This document shows positions 43,504 to 52,570 of a stretch of DNA of 64,000 nt, one piece after another. The DNA is from Bacteroides mediterraneensis. Lineage in GTDB: Bacteria; Bacteroidota; Bacteroidia; Bacteroidales; Bacteroidaceae. Each line of letters starts with the position of its first letter. Position 1 is the first letter of the stretch. The stretch is taken from NCBI RefSeq assembly GCF_025993685.1, contig NZ_DAJPEN010000001.1:310001-374000 (forward strand), in the 5' to 3' direction. The position numbers were made by a program, and so were the translations under genes. Under the pieces are notes generated by a model. The model had not been told where the DNA came from, ran no database searches, and worked only from the letters and a program-made list of their open reading frames with translations.

Positions 43504-44757
43504 ATGAACAAGACTTGGATTATAATTCAGCGTGAATTTATAAATCGGGTAAGCAAGAAATCGTTTATTCTGCTTACCATTCTGATGCCGTTTGTGTTTG
43601 CGGCACTTATTTTTGTTCCCTTGTGGTTGTCTACCGTCAAGGGAGGCGACCAGAAACAGGTGGCCGTCATTGATGAAACGATGAAATATCTGCCTCAGTT
43701 CAAGGACGATGAATCGTATCATTTCGTCGGAGTTCCTCAGATGGAGGCTTCTTTCCGGACAGATTCCAGTACGTTTGACGCCGTGGTGGAAATCAAGGCC
43801 GATTTGGCCGTCCATCCGGAAGCTGTGGCCATTTATTCACGGAAGGAAGTGCCGAACAGCCTTTCGCGGTTGGTGAGCGAGACACTCGATGAACAGGTAC
43901 GTCAGGACAAACTGCTTCGTTATGACATACCCCAGTTGCCTTCCATTATGCAGGATATGAACCGTAAGCTGAATATCCGTACGGTGAAATGGAGTGACGA
44001 CGGTACGGAAAGCGAGTCGAATGCAGGAGCCGCCATGGCAGCCGGCATGGTATTGACGTTTCTGATTTACATGTTCGTGATGTCTTACGGAGGTATGGTG
44101 ATGCAAAGTGTGATGGAGGAGAAGACCAACCGCATTGTGGAAGTCATTGTGTCTTCTGTCCGTCCTTTCCAGCTGATGATTGGAAAGATTGTGGGTATCG
44201 GACTGGTAGGCGTGGCCCAGCTGGCTATTTGGATTCTGCTGATTGTGGTGTTGTTGGGTATTGCGGGTAGTCTATCCGGCAGCTCTCCGGAACTGATGGG
44301 AGAGGCTTCTGGTGTGTTGGCTCTGCTCCATGGGTTGAATTTGGCCAAGATGGGAGGATTCTTTGTCTTGAACTTTATCGGAGGTTATCTGGTGTATGCC
44401 TCTATCTTTGCAGCCATCGGGGCCGCCATCAACGGGCAGGAAGATTCCCAGCAATTTATGACTCCGATTGTTCTGTTGCTGATTTTTGCTCTTTATGCGG
44501 GTATCTACAGCTCCGACAATCCTGACGGACCGCTGGCTATCTGGTGTTCCATGATTCCGTTTACTTCTCCCATTGTCATGATGGTACGTTTGCCTTTCGA
44601 TGTACCGGTATGGGAAACCGTACTGTCGGTGGTGATTCTGTATGCCGCCGCTTTCGGCATGATTTGGATAGCGGGAAAGATTTACCGGGTAGGTATTCTG
44701 ATGTATGGCAAGAAACCTTCTTTCAAGGAAATGATTCGCTGGATTACGTACAAATGA
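43504..44757 (+). CDS. ABC-2 type transporter permease, NatB-like
   Basis: 417 residues: one N-terminal helix (about 20-42), a large extracytoplasmic domain (about 45-175), then five C-terminal helices, with the NatB hallmark YGGMVMQSVMEEKTNRIVEVIVSSVRPFQLMIGKIVGIGLVG around 200-240. It ends KPSFKEMIRWITYK. Functions with the preceding ATPase as an exporter. A four-copy 22-bp tandem palindrome array begins 6 bases after the stop. Confidence 0.9.
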   Translation: MNKTWIIIQREFINRVSKKSFILLTILMPFVFAALIFVPLWLSTVKGGDQKQVAVIDETMKYLPQFKDDESYHFVGVPQMEASFRTDSSTFDAVVEIKADLAVHPEAVAIYSRKEVPNSLSRLVSETLDEQVRQDKLLRYDIPQLPSIMQDMNRKLNIRTVKWSDDGTESESNAGAAMAAGMVLTFLIYMFVMSYGGMVMQSVMEEKTNRIVEVIVSSVRPFQLMIGKIVGIGLVGVAQLAIWILLIVVLLGIAGSLSGSSPELMGEASGVLALLHGLNLAKMGGFFVLNFIGGYLVYASIFAAIGAAINGQEDSQQFMTPIVLLLIFALYAGIYSSDNPDGPLAIWCSMIPFTSPIVMMVRLPFDVPVWETVLSVVILYAAAFGMIWIAGKIYRVGILMYGKKPSFKEMIRWITYK

Positions 44758-44763
44758 CTTTCC

Positions 44764-44851
44764 AGTACTTCCAGGGCAGTACCGTAGTACTTTCAAGGAA
44801 GTACTGCAGTACTTTCAGTAAAGTACTCTAGTACAGCCTGGGAAGTACTGA
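44764..44851. repeat. Four tandem 22-bp repeats, each an AGTACT palindrome pair
   Basis: Units start at 44764, 44786, 44808 and 44830. GTAC occurs at 44765, 44779, 44787, 44801, 44809, 44823, 44831 and 44845, with spacings strictly alternating 14 and 8. Each unit reads roughly AGTACTT-N8-AAGTACT-like with an imperfect dyad. 22 bp is close to two helical turns, so all sites face one side of the DNA. Confidence 0.85.
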
Positions 44852-44916
44852 TATTGCCTAAAAGGCTGGTAAAGAGTTTCTTTTACATCAAGCTGAAAAA
44901 ATGATGGAGGACGTAT

Positions 44917-44962
44917 AAAAAAGCAGAGGCATCTCAAAATCTGAGACGCCTCTGCTTTTTTA
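44917..44962. terminator. Bidirectional terminator between the ABC operon and mutB
   Basis: AAAAGCAGAGGCATCTCA pairs with TGAGACGCCTCTGCTTTT with one mismatch around a 5-6-nt loop; A/T tails on both sides. Confidence 0.9.
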
Positions 44963-44976
44963 TAGAAATCCTTCTT

Positions 44977-47130
44977 TTATTCCTCTTCCGCTTCCAGCAG
45001 CAGTTCCATTACCTGACAAGCCGATTTGGCTACGGAAGTACCCGGGCCAAAGATGGCCATTACGCCGGCTTTATACAGGAAGTCATAATCCTGTGCCGGG
45101 ATGACACCTCCGGCAAAGACCAGGATATCTTCACGTCCCAGACGCTTCAATTCGGCAATGATTTGCGGAATCAAGGTTTTGTGTCCGGCAGCCAGTGACG
45201 AAACGCCCACTGCATGCACGTCGTTTTCCACGGCTTCGCGGGCTGCTTCTTCCGGAGTCTGGAACAACGGTCCCATATCCACATCGAAACCGCAGTCGGC
45301 AAATCCGGTAGCCACAACTTTTGCACCACGGTCGTGTCCGTCCTGTCCCATCTTGGCAATCATGACACGCGGACGGCGGCCTTCTTTCTTCGCAAATTCT
45401 TCGGTCAGTTCGCAAGCCCGTGCGAAATCTGCATCCTTTTTACTTTCTGATGAATACACGCCTGATATTGTTCTGATAATTGCTTTATAACGTCCTACTA
45501 CTTTTTCGCAGGCATCGGATATTTCTCCCAGTGTGGCACGTACGCGGGCGGCTTCTACGGCCAGTTCCAGCAGGTTGCCCTTTCCGGTGCGTACACATTC
45601 GGTGAGGGCCTCCAGTGCCTTGTCCACCTCGGCCTGGTTACGGCCTTCTTTCAGACGGCGCAGGTTCTCAATCTGCTCCTGACGTACGGCTGTGTTGTCC
45701 ACCTCTAGAATATCAATCGGGTCTTCCTTTTCCAGACGGTACTTGTTGGTTCCCACGATGGTTTGCTCTCCGGAGTCGATACGGGCCTGTGTGCGGGCAG
45801 CCGCTTCTTCGATACGCATCTTCGGAATACCTGTTTCGATGGCTTTGGCCATACCACCCAGTTTCTCGATTTCCTGAATATGCTCCCATGCCTTGTGAGC
45901 CAGTTCGTTGGTCAGGGCCTCCACGTAGTAAGAACCTCCCCACGGGTCTACGTTCTTGCAAATCTGTGTTTCTTCCTGAATGTAAATCTGCGTGTTTCGG
46001 GCGATACGGGCCGAGAAGTCCGTCGGCAAGGCGATGGCTTCATCCAGTGCGTTGGTATGCAGTGACTGCGTGTGTCCCAGTGCGGCAGCCATGGCCTCGA
46101 TACAAGTACGTCCCACGTTGTTGAACGGATCCTGTTCGGTCAGTGACCATCCGGAAGTCTGTGAGTGTGTACGCAGAGCCAGTGATTTCGGGTTCTTCGG
46201 ATGGAACTGTTTTACAATCTTCGCCCACAGCATACGGGCGGCACGCATCTTGGCAATTTCCATGAAGTGGTTCATGCCGATGGCCCAGAAGAACGACAGA
46301 CGGGGAGCGAAGGCATCGATGTCAATGCCGGCAGCCACTCCCGCACGCAGGTATTCCAATCCGTCGGCCAGGGTATAAGCCAGTTCGATGTCGGCAGTGG
46401 CACCTGCTTCCTGCATGTGGTATCCTGAGATAGAGATGGAGTTGAATTTCGGCATCTTCTGGGAAGTGTATTCAAAGATGTCGGAAATAATCTTCATGGA
46501 GAAGGCAGGCGGATAAATATAGGTGTTGCGCACCATGAATTCCTTCAGAATATCGTTCTGGATGGTTCCGGCCATTTCTTCCAGTTTGGCCCCCTGTTCC
46601 AGTCCCGCATTGATGTAGAACGCCATGATGGGAAGTACCGCCCCGTTCATGGTCATGGATACAGACATCTTGTTCAACGGAATACCATCGAAAAGCACCT
46701 TCATGTTTTCCAGCGAGCAGATAGATACACCCGCCTTACCCACATCGCCCACTACACGCGGATGATCCGGGTCATAACCACGGTGAGTCGGAAGGTCGAA
46801 GGCCACAGACAGACCTTTCTGTCCGGAAGCCAGGTTACGACGATAAAAGGCGTTGGATTCTTCTGCGGTAGAGAATCCGGCATACTGACGGATGGTCCAC
46901 GGACGGAAGGTGTACATCATGGAGTACGGGCCACGAAGATAAGGAGGAATACCCGCCGCATAGTTCAGGTGTTCCATGCCCTCCAGGTCTTCCTTGGTGT
47001 ATACAGGCTTCACCTGAATCTGTTCAGGTGTTTTCCAGTTGGCGGTGATGCCATTCTCTTTCTGCCATTCCATGCCGTTCTGCGGATGGAAACCGGCAAA
47101 TATATCGATTTGTGTAAAATTCTGTCTCAT
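44977..47130 (-). CDS. mutB: Methylmalonyl-CoA mutase large subunit
   Basis: 717 residues from the ATG at 47130 (MRQNFTQIDIFAGF); the frame extends to 47214 but only by overlapping mutA. The TIM-barrel catalytic domain (about 70-550) has the RPWTIRQYAGFSTAEESN substrate channel and GLSVAFDLPTHRGYDPDHPRV. The C-terminal cobalamin-binding domain (about 585-715) carries DGHDRG, with H599 as the lower-axial ligand of B12, and GVSSLAAGH. It interconverts succinyl-CoA and (R)-methylmalonyl-CoA; in gut Bacteroides it works in the succinate-to-propionate direction. It starts 10 bases after mutA. Vitamin B12 supply is required; no B12 gene or riboswitch is in the window. Confidence 0.96.
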   Translation of the reverse strand: MRQNFTQIDIFAGFHPQNGMEWQKENGITANWKTPEQIQVKPVYTKEDLEGMEHLNYAAGIPPYLRGPYSMMYTFRPWTIRQYAGFSTAEESNAFYRRNLASGQKGLSVAFDLPTHRGYDPDHPRVVGDVGKAGVSICSLENMKVLFDGIPLNKMSVSMTMNGAVLPIMAFYINAGLEQGAKLEEMAGTIQNDILKEFMVRNTYIYPPAFSMKIISDIFEYTSQKMPKFNSISISGYHMQEAGATADIELAYTLADGLEYLRAGVAAGIDIDAFAPRLSFFWAIGMNHFMEIAKMRAARMLWAKIVKQFHPKNPKSLALRTHSQTSGWSLTEQDPFNNVGRTCIEAMAAALGHTQSLHTNALDEAIALPTDFSARIARNTQIYIQEETQICKNVDPWGGSYYVEALTNELAHKAWEHIQEIEKLGGMAKAIETGIPKMRIEEAAARTQARIDSGEQTIVGTNKYRLEKEDPIDILEVDNTAVRQEQIENLRRLKEGRNQAEVDKALEALTECVRTGKGNLLELAVEAARVRATLGEISDACEKVVGRYKAIIRTISGVYSSESKKDADFARACELTEEFAKKEGRRPRVMIAKMGQDGHDRGAKVVATGFADCGFDVDMGPLFQTPEEAAREAVENDVHAVGVSSLAAGHKTLIPQIIAELKRLGREDILVFAGGVIPAQDYDFLYKAGVMAIFGPGTSVAKSACQVMELLLEAEEE

Positions 47131-47140
47131 AGTGTGCAAT

Positions 47141-49048
47141 TCAAGATAAGAGTTTGCGGTTGTATTCGCGTAAAGTTTCCAGCACGTTGCAGCGTACATG
47201 GATGAAGTTCTCAATGCCGGCAGCTTTCAGTTCTTCCATGCAGGCCGGGGCACCTGCCACGATAAACATGGCACGTCCGTTGAGGGCCTTGAAGGCCGGA
47301 ATGGCATATTCGGCATATTCATCGTCACTGGAGCAGAGCACCACGATGTCGGCTTGCGCCTTCATGGCCGCTTCGATACCTTCTTCAATGCTGGCAAATC
47401 CCAGGTTGTCGATGACCTGATATCCCGCACAAGCCAGGAAGTTGCAGGAGAACTGGGCACGGGCCTGACGCATGGCCAGGTTGCCGATGGTCAGCATGAA
47501 TGCCTTCGGACGTTTGCCGGAGTTCTCAGTCTCCAGGCGGAGAGCCTCAAATTCGCTGGCCGCACGTGCCGTCTGCAATTTAACCAAAGCCGTTTCCTCT
47601 TCTTCATGACCGCCACATCCGCATTTCGTACATCCGTCCAGCGGGCGTTTGTCGCCGGCCAGTTCGTTGAAGTTAGGATACTGGTTGGTTCCTAGCAGAA
47701 TTTCTTTCCGTTTGGAGACTGCTTCATGACGAGCTTTGTTGCTCTGGTTCACGGCCTCCTGTACGCTGCCCGCTTTGACCGCTTGCAGCATGCCTCCCGC
47801 TTCTTCCACAGCCAGGAAAAGTTTCCAAGCCTCTTTCGCGATGGAGACAGTCAGGTTTTCAATATAATAAGAACCGGCAGCCGGGTCGACGATGCGGTTC
47901 AGATGAGATTCTTCTTTCAACAGCAGTTGCTGGTTGCGGGCGATACGTTCAGAGAAATCGTTCGGCGTTTCGTAAGTCTTGTCAAACGGCGAAACGGTGA
48001 TGGAATTCACACCGGCGATGGCCGCACTCATGGCTTCCGTCTGTGTGCGGAGCAGGTTGACATGTGCATCAAACAGAGTGAGGTTGAAGTTGGAAGTTTC
48101 AGCGTGTGCCACCATCTTGCAGGCACAGTAGCAAGTACCGTCGGCCCCTGTATTTTTGCAGTCCGTGCGCGGACATTTCGGCTGATATTGTTTTACGATG
48201 TCGGCCCACAGCATACGTGCCGCACGGAATTTGGCAATTTCCATGAAATAGTTGGAACTGATACCGAAATTGAATTTGATTTTCTTGGCAGCCAGTGCGG
48301 CGGGCACGCCGGCTTCCACCAGCTGGTTGAGGTATTCATTTCCCCAAGCCAGTGCATATCCCAGTTCCTGGTAAATGTAGGCTCCGGCATTGTTCAGCTG
48401 TACCGAGTTGACGGCGATGCAACGGAAATGCGGATATCCGGCCAGTGTTTCCACCAGTTCTTTGCCGGTGGCGATGACGGCGCTCACATCTTTTCCTTTC
48501 TGCATCATTTTGCTGATGGGGTCGAAGTTCAGCGAACCTTTCAGTTTTTCAGGCGCGTAGCCTTTTTTCTGGAAGTAAGCTACCAGCAGCTGCGCCAGTT
48601 GCAGGGTATGGCGTTGGCAGGTAGAGAAGTTCAGTTCGATGCATTCGCAGCAGATATCTTTCAGCAGGGTGTCGAGGTATTCGGCATTGAGTTCTTTGGC
48701 TTTGATTTGGAATCCGAGTGAATCGACTCCTTTGTTTAAGATGTCAAGGGCTTTCGCGTTGGCTTCGGCTGCATCTTCCACCGTAATATCCTGACGGATG
48801 AACCAAGTGTTGTCGTCTTTCTTTATACCTCTTATATAAGGGTACTGTCCGGGAAGTCCTTCCGTGGTTTTCAGGCCTTCCAAATCTTCTTGACGGTAGA
48901 ACGGTTTCACTTTGAAACCCTCGTTGGTTTTCCACACCAACTTTTTCTCAAAATCGGCTCCTTTCAAATCGACCATAATTTTGTCCATCCATTCTTGGGT
49001 AGACACAGGCGGAAAATCTGAAAAGAGTTTTTCTTTACTATCTGCCAT
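47141..49048 (-). CDS. mutA: Methylmalonyl-CoA mutase small subunit
   Basis: 635 residues. It resembles mutB across the barrel (QEDLEGLKTTEGLPGQYPYIRG) and has a B12-like C-terminal domain (TIGNLAMRQARAQFSCNFLACAGYQVIDNLGF) but lacks the DxHxxG cobalamin motif, as expected for the non-catalytic partner. Two cysteine clusters stand out: about residues 289-309 (CPRTDCKN ... CYCACK) and about 470-482 (CTKCGCGGHEEEE). These could bind metal; I do not know them from the classic actinobacterial or human enzymes. Forms the heterodimer with mutB. The promoter box is at 49116. Confidence 0.93.
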   Translation of the reverse strand: MADSKEKLFSDFPPVSTQEWMDKIMVDLKGADFEKKLVWKTNEGFKVKPFYRQEDLEGLKTTEGLPGQYPYIRGIKKDDNTWFIRQDITVEDAAEANAKALDILNKGVDSLGFQIKAKELNAEYLDTLLKDICCECIELNFSTCQRHTLQLAQLLVAYFQKKGYAPEKLKGSLNFDPISKMMQKGKDVSAVIATGKELVETLAGYPHFRCIAVNSVQLNNAGAYIYQELGYALAWGNEYLNQLVEAGVPAALAAKKIKFNFGISSNYFMEIAKFRAARMLWADIVKQYQPKCPRTDCKNTGADGTCYCACKMVAHAETSNFNLTLFDAHVNLLRTQTEAMSAAIAGVNSITVSPFDKTYETPNDFSERIARNQQLLLKEESHLNRIVDPAAGSYYIENLTVSIAKEAWKLFLAVEEAGGMLQAVKAGSVQEAVNQSNKARHEAVSKRKEILLGTNQYPNFNELAGDKRPLDGCTKCGCGGHEEEETALVKLQTARAASEFEALRLETENSGKRPKAFMLTIGNLAMRQARAQFSCNFLACAGYQVIDNLGFASIEEGIEAAMKAQADIVVLCSSDDEYAEYAIPAFKALNGRAMFIVAGAPACMEELKAAGIENFIHVRCNVLETLREYNRKLLS

Positions 49049-49115
49049 AGTGAATTAGTGTTTTTGTTGATATTCAGATTTAAAATTATTTGTGTAGGTT
49101 GGTTACCTGCATGGG

Positions 49116-49123
49116 CAAATATA
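49116..49123 (-). promoter_or_regulatory. -7 box of mutA-mutB
   Basis: TATATTTG on the minus strand, exact TAnnTTTG match, 67 bases before the mutA ATG. The leader is too short for a cobalamin riboswitch. A second TACATTTG in + orientation lies at 49146-49153, of unclear use. Confidence 0.55.
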
Positions 49124-49270
49124 CAAATTTTCCGGTTTTTTATTCTACATTTGTCCTTTTTTTACAGCCATAGAAAGCTAAAAACATGAAACTGGTATTA
49201 TATATTCAGTGAGGTAAAGTGTATGCTGTAAACCCATCGGGAGGGCTTGTGGTGAAAAAAGAAAGAAAAG

Positions 49271-49302
49271 TTTGTCCTATTCTTTTTAATTGGTTACATT
49301 TG
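49271..49302 (+). promoter_or_regulatory. Two-element promoter of the AspT-like transporter
   Basis: TTTG at 49271-49274, 20-base spacer, TACATTTG at 49295-49302: both elements match, 27 bases before the ATG. Confidence 0.7.
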
Positions 49303-49329
49303 CCTCCCGAATAAAATAATTTAATATCT

Positions 49330-51009
49330 ATGAATTGGCTACAAGATTTATTGACGAATCCCAACTCAATAGCGCATATCGTAGCACTTTATGCTTTTGT
49401 GATTGCGGCGGGGGTATTGTTGGGAAAAATTAAATTCTTCGGCATTTCGCTGGGAGTTACATTCGTCTTGTTTGTCGGAATCTTGGCAGGACACTTCGGC
49501 TTTACCGGAAATCCGGCTATTCTTTCTTTCGTACAAGACTTCGGACTGATTCTCTTTGTCTTCTGTATCGGACTTCAGGTCGGTCCTTCCTTTTTTTCTT
49601 CGTTCAAGCGAGGGGGTATCACGCTCAACCTGCTGGCGGTGGGAATTGTGTTCCTGAATATTGCAGTAGCACTGATTCTGTATTTTGCCTTGCAGGGCAG
49701 GATAGATATTCCGATGATGGTAGGTATCCTTTGTGGGGCGGTGACCAACACTCCGGGACTTGGTGCGGCTAACGAGGCGTTGCAGCAGCTGCATTATCAG
49801 GGTCCTGAAATTGCCATGGGATATGCCTGTGCTTATCCGCTGGGAGTGATGGGTATCATTCTTTCCATGATTATCATCCGTTATATCTGCCGGGTAGATG
49901 TGAAGCAGGACAGCGATGAAATTCAGAAAGAGGAGGAGGCAAATCCTCACATGAAGCCTTACACCATCTCCTTGAAGGTGCAGAACGAGGCTTTGAGCGG
50001 CAAGACGTTGTCGCAGGTACAGAACTTCCTGGCACGCGATTTTGTATGTACGCGCATTATTCAGGACGGACACATGATTACGCCGAATGCCAATACGGTG
50101 CTTCGTTTGGGCGACCGTATGTTCGTGGTGTGTGCTGAAGATGATTCCGAGGCTATTATGGCTTTCATCGGTCCGAAGATTGAACAGGACTGGGATGTGA
50201 CGAACCAGCAGGACAAACCGATGGTTTCCCGTCGTATTTTGGTGACACAGCCGAACATCAACGGAAAAACCTTGGGAGAACTTCACTTCAGCAGTATGTA
50301 TGGAGTGAATGTGACACGTGTCAACCGTTCGGGTATGGACTTGTTTGCGGCCCGTCAGCTGCGTCTGCAGGTGGGCGACCGTGTGATGGTGGTCGGCCCG
50401 CAGGATGCCATCGAGCGGGTGGCTAACTTGCTGGGTAACCAGTTGCGCCGTCTGGACCATCCGAACATTGTGACCATCTTTGTGGGTATCCTCTGTGGTA
50501 TTCTGTTCGGTAGTCTGCCGATTGCCATTCCGGGCATGCCGACTCCGGTAAAACTCGGTCTGGCCGGTGGCCCGCTGATTATTTCCATCCTGATTGGCCG
50601 TTTTGGGCACAAGGTGAAACTGGTCACCTATACGACGATGAGTGCCAACCTGATGTTGCGTGAGGTGGGATTGGTGCTCTTCCTGGCCAGTGTGGGAATA
50701 AAGGCCGGTGAGAACTTCGTGCAGATGGTAGTGGAAGGCGATGGCGTGCTTTACGTAGGAGTTGGTTTCCTGATAACGTTCATTCCATTGATTATTACAG
50801 GTATTATAGCCCGCTGGCATCATCGGGTGAATTACTTCACGCTAATGGGTCTGATTGCCGGTAGCAACACCGACCCTCCTGCCTTGGCATACGCCAACCA
50901 GATAGCAGGTAACGATGCACCGGCTGTAGGCTATTCTACGGTATATCCGTTGACTATGTTCTTGCGTATTCTGACCGCACAGTTGCTTGTCTTGCTGATG
51001 GCGGGATAA
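49330..51009 (+). CDS. AspT/YidE-family transporter with two RCK_C (TrkA_C) domains
   Basis: 559 residues in two membrane halves (about 1-190 and 385-559), each with the duplicated AspT motif (GAVTNTPGLGAANEAL in the first, GLIAGSNTDPPALAYANQIAGNDAPAVGYSTVYPL in the second). Between them are two soluble RCK_C domains (about 210-290 and 300-370; RLGDRMFVV and QVGDRVMVVGP) that usually bind a small ligand. AspT exchanges aspartate for alanine; many family members carry other acids, including succinate or glutamate. Next to mutAB a role in dicarboxylate exchange is attractive but unproven. A terminator follows. Confidence 0.88.
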   Translation: MNWLQDLLTNPNSIAHIVALYAFVIAAGVLLGKIKFFGISLGVTFVLFVGILAGHFGFTGNPAILSFVQDFGLILFVFCIGLQVGPSFFSSFKRGGITLNLLAVGIVFLNIAVALILYFALQGRIDIPMMVGILCGAVTNTPGLGAANEALQQLHYQGPEIAMGYACAYPLGVMGIILSMIIIRYICRVDVKQDSDEIQKEEEANPHMKPYTISLKVQNEALSGKTLSQVQNFLARDFVCTRIIQDGHMITPNANTVLRLGDRMFVVCAEDDSEAIMAFIGPKIEQDWDVTNQQDKPMVSRRILVTQPNINGKTLGELHFSSMYGVNVTRVNRSGMDLFAARQLRLQVGDRVMVVGPQDAIERVANLLGNQLRRLDHPNIVTIFVGILCGILFGSLPIAIPGMPTPVKLGLAGGPLIISILIGRFGHKVKLVTYTTMSANLMLREVGLVLFLASVGIKAGENFVQMVVEGDGVLYVGVGFLITFIPLIITGIIARWHHRVNYFTLMGLIAGSNTDPPALAYANQIAGNDAPAVGYSTVYPLTMFLRILTAQLLVLLMAG

Positions 51010-51033
51010 GTTTCGTGCAGGTGAAATAAGAGG

Positions 51034-51071
51034 AGCGTCCTGAATCTGAAAAGGTTCAGGGCGCTTTTTTT
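51034..51071 (+). terminator. Terminator after the AspT-like gene
   Basis: AGCGTCCTGAA pairs with TTCAGGGCGCT with one mismatch, 10-nt loop, then TTTTTTTG. Confidence 0.85.
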
Positions 51072-51114
51072 GTAAACTCCAGTACATAAAGAGTCATTCC
51101 ACGTTTCATTTTCT

Positions 51115-51203
51115 ATGTTTCCCTATCGGAAAACGTACGTTTCCCGAGGCGGAGCCGTATGTTTCGCATAAGGGAAACATACGTTTCTGGATTGGGAAAC
51201 CTA
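51115..51203. repeat. Copy B of the 89-bp intergenic repeat
   Basis: Begins ATGTTTCCC and ends TGGGAAACCT, with AACGTACGTTTC, GGCGGAGCCGTATGTTTC and GGGAAACATACGTTTC inside, in the same order as copy A at 31452-31540. The inner stem differs from copy A, so the two are diverged relatives. Confidence 0.7.
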
Positions 51204-51282
51204 AAAGAAGGGAAAGAATTTGGGAAATCTTGTGGAAATATTTTTATGTTATTCAAGATTTTCTTGATATCTTGCAGAGAAT

Positions 51283-51978
51283 ATGGGATTAAATCTTTCT
51301 GCGGATAGGATGAGGAAACAGAAACTGTACGGATTCCTGGTTTTTGGAATCGTTTGGGCGTGTGTCGGATGGCTGCTGCCGGTACGTACGTACGCGGTGT
51401 CACATGGAGAGTTCGCCGCATGGACGGGCGTACGGGTAGACTGGCAGATGAACAGGTATTGGAAGTTCAGAGGTACCTTTCAGGCAAGAACCCAGAAGGG
51501 ATTGAAAGAGATGGAACGGGAGCGGCTGAATGTGGGGGTGAACTGTCGGGTGCTTCCGTTGATGCAGCTTAAAGGCTATTACGAGTTGCAGTATCGTGAC
51601 CGCGGAAAGGCGGGATGGAAAACCGGCCATCGCTATCAGGCAGGTTTTGTGGTGTCCGGCCCTGTGGGAGACTTCAAGCTTGGCTGGAGGGAACTTTTCC
51701 AGCATACGTTTATCGGAGGAGGAAAGGAGGCACAGCTTCGTTCGCGGTTGCAGGCTGTATATGAACCGACAGGCTGGCTTCTGCATCCTTATTTCTCGGT
51801 AGAGTCGTTTCAGCCGGTGGGGGGAGGAGCTTTCTTTTCGCTGCCGCGTGTCCGTTATCGCCCGGGAGTGCGTTGGGGGCTGTCACGGAAAACGGCCTTG
51901 GATGTGTATTACTGCCGGCAGTACGATGTGAAGCGATGTCTGAATGTGATGGGAATCAATCTGGAAATAAAATTATAA
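51283..51978 (+). CDS. Putative outer-membrane beta-barrel protein (DUF2490-like)
   Basis: 231 residues from the ATG at 51283. An ATG at 51310 (MRKQKLYGFLVFG) gives a cleaner signal peptide and may be the true start. The mature part is rich in alternating aromatic and charged strands (VDWQMNRYWKFRGTFQARTQKG, LKGYYELQYRDRGKAGWKTGHRYQAG, YRPGVRWGLSRKTALDVYYCRQYD) as in small outer-membrane barrels, and resembles DUF2490 proteins. Function unknown. It is 14 bases ahead of the nitroreductase gene, so the two may share a transcript. The family call is by eye only. Confidence 0.5.
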   Translation: MGLNLSADRMRKQKLYGFLVFGIVWACVGWLLPVRTYAVSHGEFAAWTGVRVDWQMNRYWKFRGTFQARTQKGLKEMERERLNVGVNCRVLPLMQLKGYYELQYRDRGKAGWKTGHRYQAGFVVSGPVGDFKLGWRELFQHTFIGGGKEAQLRSRLQAVYEPTGWLLHPYFSVESFQPVGGGAFFSLPRVRYRPGVRWGLSRKTALDVYYCRQYDVKRCLNVMGINLEIKL

Positions 51979-51991
51979 AAGAATTATAGAC

Positions 51992-52495
51992 ATGAATTTT
52001 TTGGAACTGGTAAAACAACGTCATTCCGTGCGGAGTTATGAACCCCGTGCGGTAGAGAAAGAAAAACTGGATTATGTGATGGAATGTGTGCGGATGGCTC
52101 CTTCGGCCGTGAATTTTCAGCCGTGGAAGTTTGCGGTGGTGACCGATGAGCCTCGGTTGTCGCAGCTGAAAAAGGCTTATCCGAGGGAATGGATATCCAA
52201 TGTGCCTTGCCTCATTGTGGCGTGTGTCAATCACGAGGAATCATGGCATCGCAAGTCGGACGGGAAAGACCATGCCGACATTGACGTGGCTATTGCTGTG
52301 GAGCACCTTTGCCTGGCAGCCACAGAGCAGGGACTGGGCACCTGCTGGGTATGCAATTTTGACGTACCTCTTTGCCGGGAAGTGCTTCAGTTGCCTGCCC
52401 ATATAGAGCCTGCGGTACTGATTCCGGTGGGCTATTCTGCCGAACAGGAAATGTCAGCTAAGAAGCGCAAATCCTTGGATGAGATTTTATTTTGA
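51992..52495 (+). CDS. Nitroreductase-family FMN oxidoreductase
   Basis: 167 residues. The FMN-binding N-terminus reads LVKQRHSVRSYEP, where RHSVR contacts the cofactor phosphate; PSAVNFQPWKF and the C-terminal AATEQGLGTCWVCNFD are standard family stretches. It is a small homodimeric reductase using NAD(P)H. Substrates of such short members are often unknown; nitroaromatic drugs such as metronidazole can be acted on by relatives. Cytoplasmic. Confidence 0.88.
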   Translation: MNFLELVKQRHSVRSYEPRAVEKEKLDYVMECVRMAPSAVNFQPWKFAVVTDEPRLSQLKKAYPREWISNVPCLIVACVNHEESWHRKSDGKDHADIDVAIAVEHLCLAATEQGLGTCWVCNFDVPLCREVLQLPAHIEPAVLIPVGYSAEQEMSAKKRKSLDEILF

Positions 52496-52570
52496 TAGTA
52501 ATATGGTAGGTTTGTAAACAAAATATCAAATATTTAACGAGTTTTAGCTACGATATTTGCTTGAAATTTC

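Noticed and set aside
44764..44851. CRISPR-like array
   Set aside because: Repeats are directly adjacent at 22 bp with no unique spacers and no cas genes are nearby.
47131..47214. Extended start of mutB
   Set aside because: Overlaps mutA out of frame and has no family resemblance; ATG at 47130 fits.
49049..49329. Cobalamin riboswitch ahead of mutA
   Set aside because: The leader is about 60 nt without a B12-box-like stretch.
49366..50823. 485-residue antisense open frame
   Set aside because: Antisense shadow of the AspT-like gene, rich in His/Gln/Asn typical of reversed codons.
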